From assembly GCA_036267255.1 (NCBI GenBank), contig DATAWK010000005.1:62001-126000 (forward strand): 64,000 bases of DNA, given 5' to 3'. Origin of the DNA: DATAWK01 sp036267255. Its GTDB lineage: Bacteria; Acidobacteriota; Terriglobia; Terriglobales; Acidobacteriaceae. Of this stretch, positions 34,953 through 44,661 are shown in pieces (within the stretch, counting starts at the first letter, position 1; the number at the start of each line of letters is the position of its first letter). The notes beneath the pieces were generated by a model. That model searched no databases. It was not told where the DNA came from and worked only from the letters and a program-made list of their open reading frames with translations. The position numbers and the translations under genes were made by a program.

Positions 34953-37323
34953 ACTCGGCGCAACTGTGAACTATAAAGATCACTTACGCGCTTTGCCTGT
35001 ACGTATCCCTGTGCGGATAAACACGTCGGCCAAGCCGCTTTTGCTGCTCGTTGTTCTTGCGTTCTGCTTAGCCGCAAGCCCAAATGTCTTGCAGGCTCAA
35101 ATTATTCGTGCGCATTATTCGGGACAGGTCCTGGGGCCGGCCAACCAGCCTGTCCCAGATATCTCTGTTCAACTGGAAATAGCGCAGCGTACGCTGCAGG
35201 CCGTTACCGACAGCACAGGTCATTTTGATTTTGTTGTTTCGCCGGCAAGCACCACTCTGAAAGCACAAGCAACGGTAAAAATATTGCAGCCCGGCTATGC
35301 CCCATTGCAACAAGATATTCTTCCAAACTCTCCAGCATATTTGCATCTCTCTCTGGGAACCATTTCTCAACGTGTAGTTGTGACCGCAAGTAAGACAGCT
35401 CTGGCGCTCGATGCATCTGCCAATACCGTGCAGGTAGTCTCTGCGCGCTCGCTACAGCAGACCGCCAATGTATCGTTAGGGGACGGTTTACGGCATGTGA
35501 CTGGATTAAGCCCGTTCCGCAGATCCAGCGCACTGATTGCCAACCCAACATCGCAAGGGGTCTCTCTGCGTGGTCTGGGATCCACTGCAGCCAGCCGTAC
35601 CCTGGTATTGGCCGATGACATCCCTATCAATGATCCCTTCGGCGGCTGGATTTACTGGGACCAGATCCCTTCTCTTGCCATCCAGGATGTAGAAGTCGTA
35701 CGCGGCGGAGCTTCGGACTTATATGGAAGCAGTGCGATCGGCGGAGTGATTCATATAATTGAGCGCCCTTCGGAAGGGCCTGCCATCTATGCGATCGATA
35801 CTGGATACGCACAAGAAAACACCCGGCACCTTGCGGTTCTAGGAAAGAAGCAATTCGGACCTTGGAGTGGACTCTTTGCCGGCGACACGCTGCGTACGGA
35901 TGGCTATATTGAAGTTCCGGAAGACTTACGCGGCACTGTCGATACCGCTGCCAATGTTCACTATGAAAATGCAGAACTGGATTTGGCTCGTACGATTGAA
36001 CAGAGTGGACGCGCATTTCTCCGCGGGAATCTTTTGAATGAGGCTCGCGGCAATGGCACTCCGCTGCAAACCAATGGCACGCGTCTGTGGCGATACTCGA
36101 GCGGCTTGGATTGGACTACAGAAAATGCAGGTATTTTCAATTTGCGGCTGTCTGGAAGTCAGGAACACTATCGGCAAAGTTTTTCTGCCATTGCCACCAA
36201 CCGTGACAGTGAATTTTTGACTCGTCTGCAGCAGGTTCCCATCCAACAGATGAGGGCTTCGTTTCAGTGGACGCGCGTGCTGCGCCCATGGCTGACGATT
36301 GTTGCCGGGGCCGATGCAAACGATATTCGCGCTACGGATTTTGAGTTGCCAATCATGGATGGGCATACCAATGGTTTGAGCGATACGACAGCGCGGCAGC
36401 GTGACATAGGCGAATATATCGAAGGTCTTGTACAAGCAAACGGCTGGACCCTCAGTGGATCTTTCAGAATTGACACATTTCAGAACCTGGATGCCACACA
36501 ATACCAGCAAACCGGCGAAGCTCCCCTGCAAACCACCCAGATTCCAAATCGCAGTGAAACATTGCTCAATCCCAAACTGGGTGCAGTTCGCCATATCAAT
36601 GAATATCTGGACCTAACGGCATCCGCATACCGAGCCTTCCGTTCTCCGACGTTGAATGAGCTGTATCGCCAGGGGCAGGTGGGACAGGAGATTACGCTGG
36701 CCAATCCGAATTTGGTATCGGAACGTGCGACCGGCTGGGAGACCGGCTTACAATTTTCCCTACCCCAGTGGAATGCAGTTGTGCGTGCCAGTTATTTCTG
36801 GACAGAGGTGAATCGCCCTGTCACTGCGTTGACGCTGAACACTACGCCTACAGAGGTTTTGAACCAGCGGGAAAATCTGGGCCAAATACGAAGTCGCGGA
36901 CTATCTCTTGATTATGAAGCGGAACCCTTCCCCTGGCTTAGCGTGCGCGGTGGCTATCAATACGCTAACGCCACAGTGACTCAGTTCGTACAACAGCCCA
37001 GCCTGATTGGAAAATGGATACCACAAGTCGCACATAACATGGCAACCATGCAGGTGGGTGCCAGCCGGCATGGGTTGGGAACGATGCAGCTTCTTGCAAC
37101 CGAAAGCGGCCGCCAATATGACGACGATGCCAATGCATTTTTATTGCGTGGATACTTTCAGTTAGACGGATATGTCTCTCACACATTCGGCTCAAGATTC
37201 GAGGCGTATGCCGCTATTGCAAATATCTTCGATCGCTCCATCCAGGTGGGGCGTACTCCGATACTTACGCTGGGAACTCCTCGTATGGCAAGCGTGGGCA
37301 TCCGCATTCATTCTAGGCCCTGA
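34906..37323 (+). CDS. TonB-dependent receptor with N-terminal carboxypeptidase-like domain
   Basis: Up to 805 aa. The start is uncertain: ATG 34906 overlaps the previous gene by 47 bp, and a GTG at 34966 after its stop is an alternative; neither has a clear ribosome site. The signal segment is KPLLLLVVLAFCLAASPNVLQAQ. Next come a beta-sandwich (YSGQVLGPANQPVPDISVQL), a plug domain (VSLRGLGSTAASRTLVLADD, VEVVRGGASDLYGSSAIGGV) and a vitamin B12/siderophore-type barrel ending GTPRMASVGIRIHSRP. It is shorter than the Oar-like receptors nearby and closer to classical TonB receptors. Confidence 0.9.
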   Translation: MALTPFGASATRVRIKLGATVNYKDHLRALPVRIPVRINTSAKPLLLLVVLAFCLAASPNVLQAQIIRAHYSGQVLGPANQPVPDISVQLEIAQRTLQAVTDSTGHFDFVVSPASTTLKAQATVKILQPGYAPLQQDILPNSPAYLHLSLGTISQRVVVTASKTALALDASANTVQVVSARSLQQTANVSLGDGLRHVTGLSPFRRSSALIANPTSQGVSLRGLGSTAASRTLVLADDIPINDPFGGWIYWDQIPSLAIQDVEVVRGGASDLYGSSAIGGVIHIIERPSEGPAIYAIDTGYAQENTRHLAVLGKKQFGPWSGLFAGDTLRTDGYIEVPEDLRGTVDTAANVHYENAELDLARTIEQSGRAFLRGNLLNEARGNGTPLQTNGTRLWRYSSGLDWTTENAGIFNLRLSGSQEHYRQSFSAIATNRDSEFLTRLQQVPIQQMRASFQWTRVLRPWLTIVAGADANDIRATDFELPIMDGHTNGLSDTTARQRDIGEYIEGLVQANGWTLSGSFRIDTFQNLDATQYQQTGEAPLQTTQIPNRSETLLNPKLGAVRHINEYLDLTASAYRAFRSPTLNELYRQGQVGQEITLANPNLVSERATGWETGLQFSLPQWNAVVRASYFWTEVNRPVTALTLNTTPTEVLNQRENLGQIRSRGLSLDYEAEPFPWLSVRGGYQYANATVTQFVQQPSLIGKWIPQVAHNMATMQVGASRHGLGTMQLLATESGRQYDDDANAFLLRGYFQLDGYVSHTFGSRFEAYAAIANIFDRSIQVGRTPILTLGTPRMASVGIRIHSRP

Positions 37324-37450
37324 CAGATTGCTCCGATCCGGATATTGGCAACACAGGCAGAAGGAATTTCCTGATTCTCTATCTTGCTGAGCCTTGGATT
37401 ATGAAACCTGGAAATCCAGGAGAATGAAACGGGAATAATATTGTTTCTAA

Positions 37451-38518
37451 ATGGCCGTCCGCAAAATCGTCCATATCGATATGGATGCGTTTTATGCTTC
37501 TGTCGAACAGCGGGATGATCCGCAATTGCGCGGCAAACCCGTCGTTGTCGCATGGCGCGGCGCACGTTCTGTGGTCTGCGCTGCATCATACGAAGCGAGG
37601 CGTTTCGGCGTGCGTTCTGCCATGCCAGCAATTCGTGCCGAACGTCTATGCCCCAATGCGGTCTTTGTCGCTCCGGATTTCACCCGCTACCGCGCAGTCT
37701 CACGTCTCGTCCGAGATATCTTCAGGCGCCACACCGATTTGATCGAGCCGCTGTCGCTGGATGAGGCATATCTCGACGTTACCGAAAACAAAACCGGCTT
37801 AACAACGGCCACGCGCGTGGCGCGCAGTATTCGAGAGCAAATTCGTCAGGAATTGCATTTGACAGCGTCAGCAGGCGTAGCACCGAACAAATTTCTGGCA
37901 AAAATCGCTTCTGACTGGAAAAAACCAGATGGGATTTTTGTCATTCGACCTGCAGATGTGGAGACTTTCCTGCCTCCACTGCCCGTAAGACGTCTGCCTG
38001 GTGTAGGCAAAGTAACAGGAGAAAAGCTTGAACAGCTAGGAATACAGACGGTGGGAGATTTGCGAAGTTTAGATCTGGTCATGCTCGAAGGCCGCTTTGG
38101 CCGCCATGGTTTGCGCCTGTACGAGCTGGCTCGCGGCGTTGATGATAGCGCCGTCGTCCCGGACAGGCCTACGCGATCCATCTCCGCCGAGGATACATTT
38201 GAGCACGACGTACCCTTGGCTGAAACGGAACCGATGATTCGTCGCCTCGCCGAAAAGACGTGGTCTGCTTCGCGCAAAGAATCACGCGTAGCGCGTACCG
38301 TAGTTCTCAAGCTAAAGACAAGCGAGTTCAACATTCTCACACGGAGCCACACGCCTAGCAACCCTCCCTCATCCTGCGAGGAATTGACCATCATCGCCCT
38401 GTCACTACGAGACCGAGTGGATCTGGGTTTGCAACAGCGTTTTCGTTTAGTCGGCGTTGGCTTAAGCAATTTCCACAATCCTGAAAATGACTCTGCGCAA
38501 ACGTATCTTTTCGACTAA
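37451..38518 (+). CDS. dinB: DNA polymerase IV (Y family)
   Basis: Error-prone translesion polymerase. 355 aa with KIVHIDMDAFYASVEQRDDP at the N-terminus (first catalytic Asp), the second catalytic motif LSLDEAYLDVTE, the finger segment ASYEARRFGVRSAMP and the helix-hairpin-helix LPGVGKVTGEKLEQLGI. The little-finger domain follows (SISAEDTFEHDVP). The C-terminus lacks an obvious clamp-binding peptide, ending QTYLFD. It appears to be a single-gene unit. Confidence 0.96.
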   Translation: MAVRKIVHIDMDAFYASVEQRDDPQLRGKPVVVAWRGARSVVCAASYEARRFGVRSAMPAIRAERLCPNAVFVAPDFTRYRAVSRLVRDIFRRHTDLIEPLSLDEAYLDVTENKTGLTTATRVARSIREQIRQELHLTASAGVAPNKFLAKIASDWKKPDGIFVIRPADVETFLPPLPVRRLPGVGKVTGEKLEQLGIQTVGDLRSLDLVMLEGRFGRHGLRLYELARGVDDSAVVPDRPTRSISAEDTFEHDVPLAETEPMIRRLAEKTWSASRKESRVARTVVLKLKTSEFNILTRSHTPSNPPSSCEELTIIALSLRDRVDLGLQQRFRLVGVGLSNFHNPENDSAQTYLFD

Positions 38519-38713
38519 TTGCATACTATGGCCGAGCATCGCTTTCTGGATTTAAGTTGGAAGATATTGATGGCAAGATTACAGAAGAGAAAAGGATGCC
38601 GCAGTTTCTGATTGATTGCTGAAAGGAATTATTTATGGCGTTCCTTTACGTATCATTGGCCTGCGCAAGATTTTGAGCATCTCGGAGATCTTTTGCTATG
38701 CTTCGACTCGCGA

Positions 38714-39547
38714 CTATTCTGTCTTGACACCGAAAGGCTTGCTAGAAGAAAAGTTGGTCTGATTTACATGCACCGCATGAGAGGAAGAATTGTTATGGAA
38801 ATGTGTTGCCTGGTAGCAGAATTGAATGCCAATCACGAGTAATAGCATGGCCAGGGCAAATCTTAGCTGGCGATTCGGAAGCTTCGGTGCAAGCCCACTA
38901 CCCACAAACGCGCCGAGCGCGCCTCCCGCCACTAACTTCAGTAGGAGGATGCCGTCGTAACTGCCACCGAGCACATGCAGCCCCCCTCCCACAAGCGACA
39001 GGCAAAGTCCAAAAGCGAGATCCGTACCGACGACTTGGGATGCGTTTAAGCTTGTAAGGCCAAGCAATGCCAGAGTTCCAAGCGCACCTGCGCCTGAAGA
39101 CGAAAAGCCTACCTCGGTACCTATAGGCAACATGAGTGCGGCAATCCATGCGGGATGAGTTTGTTTCGCGTTGGCCTTGCGATCCGGATAGACATGCCTG
39201 TAAATATGCCAAATTGAGGAAGCAACAATGATGCCGCCGAGCGCCGCATACAGAATATTCTGCTGCCCGTGTTTTACAACTCTATGGAAAAAAATCACTC
39301 CCAAAACAACACCCGGTAATCCACCGATCAACATAATTCCAACGATGCGATACACAACCTGCTTCCGCCAAATTTGAATGGGCACGACTATCAACTTGAC
39401 GATCGCAGAATACGCAAGGGCCGTTCCCACACTCACTGCAATCGGAACACGCAAAAGCAGGATCAGTAGCGGTGCCGTGATGGTGCCTGCACCCACGCCT
39501 GTAACAGCTATCGCAAACGCGATAAAAAATCCGATCACCCATTCCAT
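38714..39547 (-). CDS. TauE/SafE-family membrane permease
   Basis: 277 aa with about eight membrane segments. The family repeats are visible: GVGAGTITAPLLILLLRVPI near the start and TEVGFSSSGAGALGTLALLGLTSL in the second half. The members export or import sulfite, sulfoacetate or other organic anions; the substrate is not shown here. The C-terminal tail is hydrophilic and His/Asn-rich (HFHNNSSSHAVHVNQ), possibly cytoplasmic or metal-interacting. Confidence 0.88.
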   Translation of the reverse strand: MEWVIGFFIAFAIAVTGVGAGTITAPLLILLLRVPIAVSVGTALAYSAIVKLIVVPIQIWRKQVVYRIVGIMLIGGLPGVVLGVIFFHRVVKHGQQNILYAALGGIIVASSIWHIYRHVYPDRKANAKQTHPAWIAALMLPIGTEVGFSSSGAGALGTLALLGLTSLNASQVVGTDLAFGLCLSLVGGGLHVLGGSYDGILLLKLVAGGALGAFVGSGLAPKLPNRQLRFALAMLLLVIGIQFCYQATHFHNNSSSHAVHVNQTNFSSSKPFGVKTE

Positions 39548-39911
39548 GCTGGTTCCGTTCCTATGGCTTTCGCCCCTTCATGAGCGTTTCGCACGCAAAC
39601 CAATAACACATCGGTAAAAAATAAATTGAAGAGATGCAATCATCATGCCTTGCATGTTTCCTGAAATGTTTGTTGGGAAATGAGGTAGGCAAAGAAAAAC
39701 CCACACTCAGCAAATGTCTGATCGTGGGTTTGTTACTGCTTAAGCTGACTGAATAGAGTTACACTCTATCGACAGTGCTCGCACCCTCGCCGACATGCGC
39801 TGCAAAGACAACAGCAACAACAAGCGGTGGGACGCATTCGGGTACAGAGCCTGAAAGACATGACTGTCTTAGGATGTCGCAGTATCCATAGGATGTCAAT
39901 CCCATCGAAAC
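39548..39911. other. Intergenic region of 364 bp
   Basis: It lies between the stop of the TPR/ASPIC gene and the start of the TauE/SafE gene, both on the minus strand. It contains the terminator at 39691-39730. The remaining sequence shows no coding frame I can support, and no promoter was identified with confidence. Confidence 0.5.
39691..39730 (-). terminator. Rho-independent terminator after the TPR/ASPIC gene
   Basis: On the minus strand AACCCAC (39724-39730) pairs with GTGGGTT (39698-39704) across a 19-nt loop and is followed by TTTCTTT. It lies about 180 bp after the stop of the gene ending at 39912. Confidence 0.6.
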
Positions 39912-42900
39912 TCACGGGCCGTTAATAATCGGCTTCGAAACCGTGGGCTGGTAGTTAAATCGATATGGCTGAATACGATCTCCCGACTCGAAGCGATCAT
40001 TCCAATTCAACCTGTATCGCAGCGTAGCCGCAGTATCTGGATAATGCATGGTCGCTGGATAAGGATAGGTGCGCATCCCGTGAAACGGCATCTCGGCAAC
40101 CGTAAAAGGCAGCGCTTCATAAAAATCCATATCCTTTACAAAGCCATTGGCATAGAAAAAATAGTCGCGCTTCCAATGCGGCGGCAATGGCGGCAGTGTA
40201 GTGGCACTGAATTCCACATCGATTTCTTCACCGCTCCCAAAGATCACATACTGGTCGTCTACTTTCTTTAGCAGAGGCGTTACGTTGCCGTAACGCGTGT
40301 AGCTGCCGCGCTGCCATGCAAACGGACCTGTGGTGCTGATCTTTTGGTAGTCGTACGTTAGATCTCCAGGAGTTGCTCCCTCAATCTGCTGCGGATATCC
40401 GCGAAACGCAAGATGTGCCGTGCTCAGTGGAAGCTCGGTCTGCCGCGCCGTACGAGAAATATCCGGGCCATTGTCAACAAGCACCTGGTCCCAGTAAATC
40501 TGCAGATTGGTCGTCAGCCGGATGCGGCGTGTACCCACAGGCAATTTACCGGTTAAATCGACAACGATCGTACGCGGTAGACCAGCCGGGAATCCCATAT
40601 CATCGATGACGCGTTTCCAGGAACCATCCGGCATCTGCGCTTCTACATAAGGCGGTACCGGTTTCAACCCTGCCTGCCATGCAGCATACATGGAGCTCGC
40701 GCTAAAGTATTCGATATATCCATGCATCAATAATCGCAGTGGATTCCGCGGCGTCCACGCACCCAGATCCAGAGTCAGCGTGTGCTGATTTGCATATCCC
40801 GCAAACTTCAAATCCTTGAAATCACGCACATACTTGTGGTCACGTTCGCGCAATAGATCAAGCACATTGCGTCCCTTATCATCCCATGCGCCCGCAAGGG
40901 GATGCGCATTCGACGTAACCACCGTCTTGCCAGATGCAAATGGAGGCTCACTCAAGAACTTCTCATCCGGATAAACTTCCGTCCCATCAGGATGATCTAC
41001 GGCAATCAGCCGTACCTGATCGATAAAGTTGATTTCCTCCATTGGCTCCCCAAAGCGCAAGCTTAAGAACCCATCGCGCGCTTTCAGATCTGCACCGTCA
41101 ACTTTGATCCATTCATCTGGATCTCCCTGATTCATTGCGGTTGGCGACACCCAATGTCCTACGACAGCCGCGCCAATTACATCCGAGACAAAACGATATT
41201 CCTTGCCATCCCAGGCAAACAGCACAGGACAGGAACTGCCTCGACGATCCAGTTCTTGTATTGCTGCAACTTTCGATACTGGCAAATTGATTTCGTCCTG
41301 TGGTACTCCGGTAGGCCACAGCAGACGCACGACATCGGCTTGGGTTGCTTGCCCAAGCCCAGCCAGAATCTCAGTCGATCCCTGACTTAAATATCCTGAA
41401 CCACCTGCAACCTCAAACTTCTGCCGATGTCCATCAGCCAGCACATCCACTTTCGTGCCAATGGCGGACTTATTATCTGCAAGCCCTGTTAAATCGATGC
41501 GTAATGAGTGGTTCTTGCTTCCTCCGACATTGCGCAACACGACAGGAAGACCGCCCAATTGCGTAACAATTAAATCGGCTGCACCATCACCATCCACATC
41601 CGCTGCAATCACCGATCGCGCATTCTGCAGCTTGACCTTGTCCAATCCGACGGCACTGGTTACATCCTCAAATCCTTCCGGACCACGGTTACGGAAAACA
41701 CGAAGCTCCGTGCCATGACTTGTTTCAACAACTGCAGCCAGGTCAATCCAGCCATCGTTGTCGATATCGATGCCAGTCACACCCCAGGCGCGTTGAATAC
41801 CTTTGACTGGTAGATCTACCCGCTCAAAACGCTTGCCATCTACATTGCGCCATAGGCTGATGCCCGGAGCACCGGCATGCGTTACAGCAAAATCCATCCA
41901 CTCGTCTTTGTTGAAATCAAGCGCGTAAATGCCAACAGTGGCAGCCAAATTCTCGTCATCATAGAGCGGCGCAGACTTAAAGCGTCCTTCGCGCGGATTC
42001 GCAAAAAAAGTTGGCGCACCTTCAGACCCGGTTACGACTAAATCCACCGCACGATCATTATTGACATCGGAAAGCACCGCACCCACTGTTTTGCCTTGTC
42101 CAGCCAAGCCTGTCGGTTCAGTCCACTCCGTAAATGTGGAATTGCCGTTGTTCCGCCAAAGTACATTTGGCCCCATGCCAGGTTTTGCGCCTGCAGATCC
42201 AGTGACGAATAAGTCCAGATCGCCGTCGTGATCAAAATCAACAAACGTCAGACCCGCTGGATGATTCAATGATCGAATGCCAACCTGCGAAGTAACATCT
42301 GCGAATTTTCCGTGTCCCAGGTTGTGGAACAGCACCACTCGGTCACTAAAAGCCACAGCTAAATCCGGCAGTTTATCGTTGTCGTAATCGCCAACGGTAC
42401 ATGCAATAGCATTTCCACTGGCACTCAAGCCTGTCTGTTGGTCGGCAATCTCCTCAAAGCTTCCATTGCCTAAGTTGCGATATGCATGAATCGCGTGTTC
42501 TCCGCTGCCCAGCACGATCAAGTCCTTATGGCCGGCCCCGGTAATATCGAGAATGCAAGCTCCACCGCCTAAACCACCATTCTGGACCGCATTCGTTGTG
42601 ACTGCGCCATGCACGGGTTGCGATTCAAACTGCACTGGAATCATTGCGCCAACCGGCGGTTCTGGCAACAAAACATCTTGCACGGTTGCGTAATGTCCCT
42701 GTTCTCCATAGACAGTCGTAAGAGGTGAAGAAATTTTGTCGTGAGTAAGATGCGAAAAATATTTGAGCTGCTCTCGTGCCTCATCGTTCTTCCCCAAACG
42801 TTGCAGTGTCCTTGCCAATCCAAACACTGCAGAGGCATGGACGGGATTCAAACGAAGTGCAGCTTGAAATTCACCCAGTGCTTTATCGAATTGCTGTGCC

Positions 42901-43367
42901 TCAAAATGCGATGAGCCGAGAAAATAATGCGTATCAGCATCGGATGGATCGATTGCAACGACATGCTGAAAATCGCCGATCGCCAATTCAGGCTTTCCTT
43001 CGCTGCGATGCACCAGGCCAAGACTGTACCAAATACTCGGATTTTTAGGGTCCAGTCGCGCTGCTTCTGTTAGGGCTGCGTCAGCTTCTGGCAGTCTCTG
43101 CATATACAACAGCGCAATCCCACGATTGACCTGCAATACAACCATGGAAGGATCGGCAGCATGTGCTTCATCAAACTCACCGAGGGCTTTTTCCGTCAAT
43201 TGTTGGTTCATCAGAGCCACGCCAAGATTATTCAAGCGTGCAGCTTTTACGCGACCATGCGGAACATCAGCAGCCCAGAGTGAAGCCGCAGAAACAGCCA
43301 TCAAAAAAAACTGCAATATAAGCAATCCTTTATATACGGGGACACTCAGGCGGGTTCTTATTGGCAT
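39912..43367 (-). CDS. Large exported TPR / FG-GAP (VCBS) / ASPIC-UnbV protein
   Basis: About 1151 aa from MPIRTRLSV. Order: signal peptide (LLILQFFLMAVSAASLWAAD); four to five TPR repeats (about residues 45-210, e.g. NPSIWYSLGLVHRSEGKPEL); a run of FG-GAP/VCBS repeats with calcium-binding-type loops (DYDNDKLPDLAVAF, DFDHDGDLDLFVTG, DIDNDGWIDLAAVV, DVDGDGAADLIVTQ); an ASPIC/UnbV domain (IGTKVDVLADGHRQ... GYLSQGSTEILAGLG); and a long C-terminal part of unknown fold. This architecture is common in Acidobacteriota and planctomycetes and suggests an extracellular beta-propeller scaffold. The function is unknown. Confidence 0.85.
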   Translation of the reverse strand: MPIRTRLSVPVYKGLLILQFFLMAVSAASLWAADVPHGRVKAARLNNLGVALMNQQLTEKALGEFDEAHAADPSMVVLQVNRGIALLYMQRLPEADAALTEAARLDPKNPSIWYSLGLVHRSEGKPELAIGDFQHVVAIDPSDADTHYFLGSSHFEAQQFDKALGEFQAALRLNPVHASAVFGLARTLQRLGKNDEAREQLKYFSHLTHDKISSPLTTVYGEQGHYATVQDVLLPEPPVGAMIPVQFESQPVHGAVTTNAVQNGGLGGGACILDITGAGHKDLIVLGSGEHAIHAYRNLGNGSFEEIADQQTGLSASGNAIACTVGDYDNDKLPDLAVAFSDRVVLFHNLGHGKFADVTSQVGIRSLNHPAGLTFVDFDHDGDLDLFVTGSAGAKPGMGPNVLWRNNGNSTFTEWTEPTGLAGQGKTVGAVLSDVNNDRAVDLVVTGSEGAPTFFANPREGRFKSAPLYDDENLAATVGIYALDFNKDEWMDFAVTHAGAPGISLWRNVDGKRFERVDLPVKGIQRAWGVTGIDIDNDGWIDLAAVVETSHGTELRVFRNRGPEGFEDVTSAVGLDKVKLQNARSVIAADVDGDGAADLIVTQLGGLPVVLRNVGGSKNHSLRIDLTGLADNKSAIGTKVDVLADGHRQKFEVAGGSGYLSQGSTEILAGLGQATQADVVRLLWPTGVPQDEINLPVSKVAAIQELDRRGSSCPVLFAWDGKEYRFVSDVIGAAVVGHWVSPTAMNQGDPDEWIKVDGADLKARDGFLSLRFGEPMEEINFIDQVRLIAVDHPDGTEVYPDEKFLSEPPFASGKTVVTSNAHPLAGAWDDKGRNVLDLLRERDHKYVRDFKDLKFAGYANQHTLTLDLGAWTPRNPLRLLMHGYIEYFSASSMYAAWQAGLKPVPPYVEAQMPDGSWKRVIDDMGFPAGLPRTIVVDLTGKLPVGTRRIRLTTNLQIYWDQVLVDNGPDISRTARQTELPLSTAHLAFRGYPQQIEGATPGDLTYDYQKISTTGPFAWQRGSYTRYGNVTPLLKKVDDQYVIFGSGEEIDVEFSATTLPPLPPHWKRDYFFYANGFVKDMDFYEALPFTVAEMPFHGMRTYPYPATMHYPDTAATLRYRLNWNDRFESGDRIQPYRFNYQPTVSKPIINGP

Positions 43368-43445
43368 AGGGTTGTTTCCGCAAGACAAGCATTCACTTTC
43401 AAGTCATATCCGTAAAAGTTCAAGCAGAACGCGCACGCGTAGAGG

Positions 43446-43964
43446 CTAGTTTGGCATTACGTGGTATCCGAATGCAAAACGGCCAATAAACATTTGAGGA
43501 TTATCTCCAGGTGGTGTTATACGAAAGGAACTAACGCGGGAACTTACGTCGCGCTTTGCATTGACCGTTCCCATCAACTTTCCAGTGGCTGCTTCGTAAA
43601 AGCTAACGGCCAACATATCGCCATCGCGGCGCCATCCAATGGCATATTGTCCTGGACGCAGCGTAAATGCATTAATCTTCAGTGGAACCTGCGACAAAAA
43701 GAAGTGAGAATATTTTCCATCAGCAGAATATCCCGCGGTAATCATGACAACGCCTGCGATAAATTTTCCTTTGCCATCCGTAACTCCGGAAGCGGAGCGC
43801 ATCTCTGTTTCAATACGCTCACTTCCCACCGGAGCGCGCGCAGGAATAACGGACCTCAACTCCGACGGTGTCGCCATACGCCAGCCCATGCTGGAACTCT
43901 GGGCAGACAAGCAGAACGGAATGCTGAAGGCAAGCAGGCACAACGTTGAGAATACTTTTCTCAT
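43446..43964 (-). CDS. Small exported protein of unknown function
   Basis: 172 aa from ATG 43964, which has AAGGA 6 nt upstream; two further in-frame Met codons lie upstream. Signal peptide RKVFSTLCLLAFSIPFCLSAQ. The mature part looks beta-rich (AGVVMITAGYSADGKYSHFF, FTLRPGQYAIGWRRDGDMLA). No family is recognised. It lies between the response-regulator gene (upstream) and the TPR/ASPIC gene (downstream) on the same strand, so it may be controlled by that two-component system. Confidence 0.7.
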   Translation of the reverse strand: MRKVFSTLCLLAFSIPFCLSAQSSSMGWRMATPSELRSVIPARAPVGSERIETEMRSASGVTDGKGKFIAGVVMITAGYSADGKYSHFFLSQVPLKINAFTLRPGQYAIGWRRDGDMLAVSFYEAATGKLMGTVNAKRDVSSRVSSFRITPPGDNPQMFIGRFAFGYHVMPN

Positions 43965-43989
43965 GAACATCCTTCTCTTCATCGAACCA

Positions 43990-44634
43990 TCACAGGTGAA
44001 CGATACCGCGTTGTATCGCTGTCATCGCAGCCTGTGTACGATCTGAAACCATTAACTTACTCAGTAAATTGTTGATATGAGATTTCACTGTTGCTTCTGA
44101 TATATGCATCTCTACTGCAATTTCCTTATTGCTTCTTCCTTGAACAATGTGCCGCAGCACCTCCAACTCTCTCCCTGTCAGTTGTTCCGTACCAATCCGT
44201 TCTGCCAGCCTCTGGGCCACAAAAGTCGGGATGCAGGACTTGCCTGCGTGCACGGCCCGTATTGTGCTAATAAGTTCCTCACTGGAGACACCTTTCAACA
44301 AGTAGCTGCGCGCGCCCGCCTGAAGTGCTTTGTATATATCCTCATCGCCGTCGTACGTAGTTAAGACAATAATTTTCGATTCAATATCTATCTCTCGGAT
44401 TCGCTGGATTGCCGTCACTCCGCTTCCCCCTTTCAAGCGAAGATCCATAAGGGTGATGTCTGGATGGTGTTTTTGAAATTGACTAATGGCTTCATCGCAA
44501 TTATCGGACTGCGCAACCACTTCAAAGTTCGATTCCGTTTCTATCAGGGCCACCAATCCCTGGCGAACGACATTGTGGTCTTCCACAACCATGATGCGAA
44601 TTGGCGTAGGCAATGTTGTTTTGTCTAATGTCAT
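43990..44634 (-). CDS. NarL/FixJ-family response regulator
   Basis: 214 aa. Receiver domain IRIMVVEDHNVVRQGLVALI with phospho-acceptor Asp64 (TLMDLRLKGG) and the conserved Lys in SYLLKGVSSEEL; LuxR-type HTH LTGRELEVLRHIVQGRSNKE followed by VKSHINNLLSKL. It follows the propeller kinase gene by 27 bp on the same strand and is its evident partner. Likely targets are local secreted-protein genes, by context only. Confidence 0.93.
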   Translation of the reverse strand: MTLDKTTLPTPIRIMVVEDHNVVRQGLVALIETESNFEVVAQSDNCDEAISQFQKHHPDITLMDLRLKGGSGVTAIQRIREIDIESKIIVLTTYDGDEDIYKALQAGARSYLLKGVSSEELISTIRAVHAGKSCIPTFVAQRLAERIGTEQLTGRELEVLRHIVQGRSNKEIAVEMHISEATVKSHINNLLSKLMVSDRTQAAMTAIQRGIVHL

Positions 44635-44661
44635 TTGAAGCTCAATTCTTTCTATGTATAA

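Noticed and set aside
38612..38842. 76-aa plus-strand frame near the TauE/SafE gene
   Set aside because: Its second half is antisense to the C-terminus of a convincing membrane protein and it has no domain pattern.
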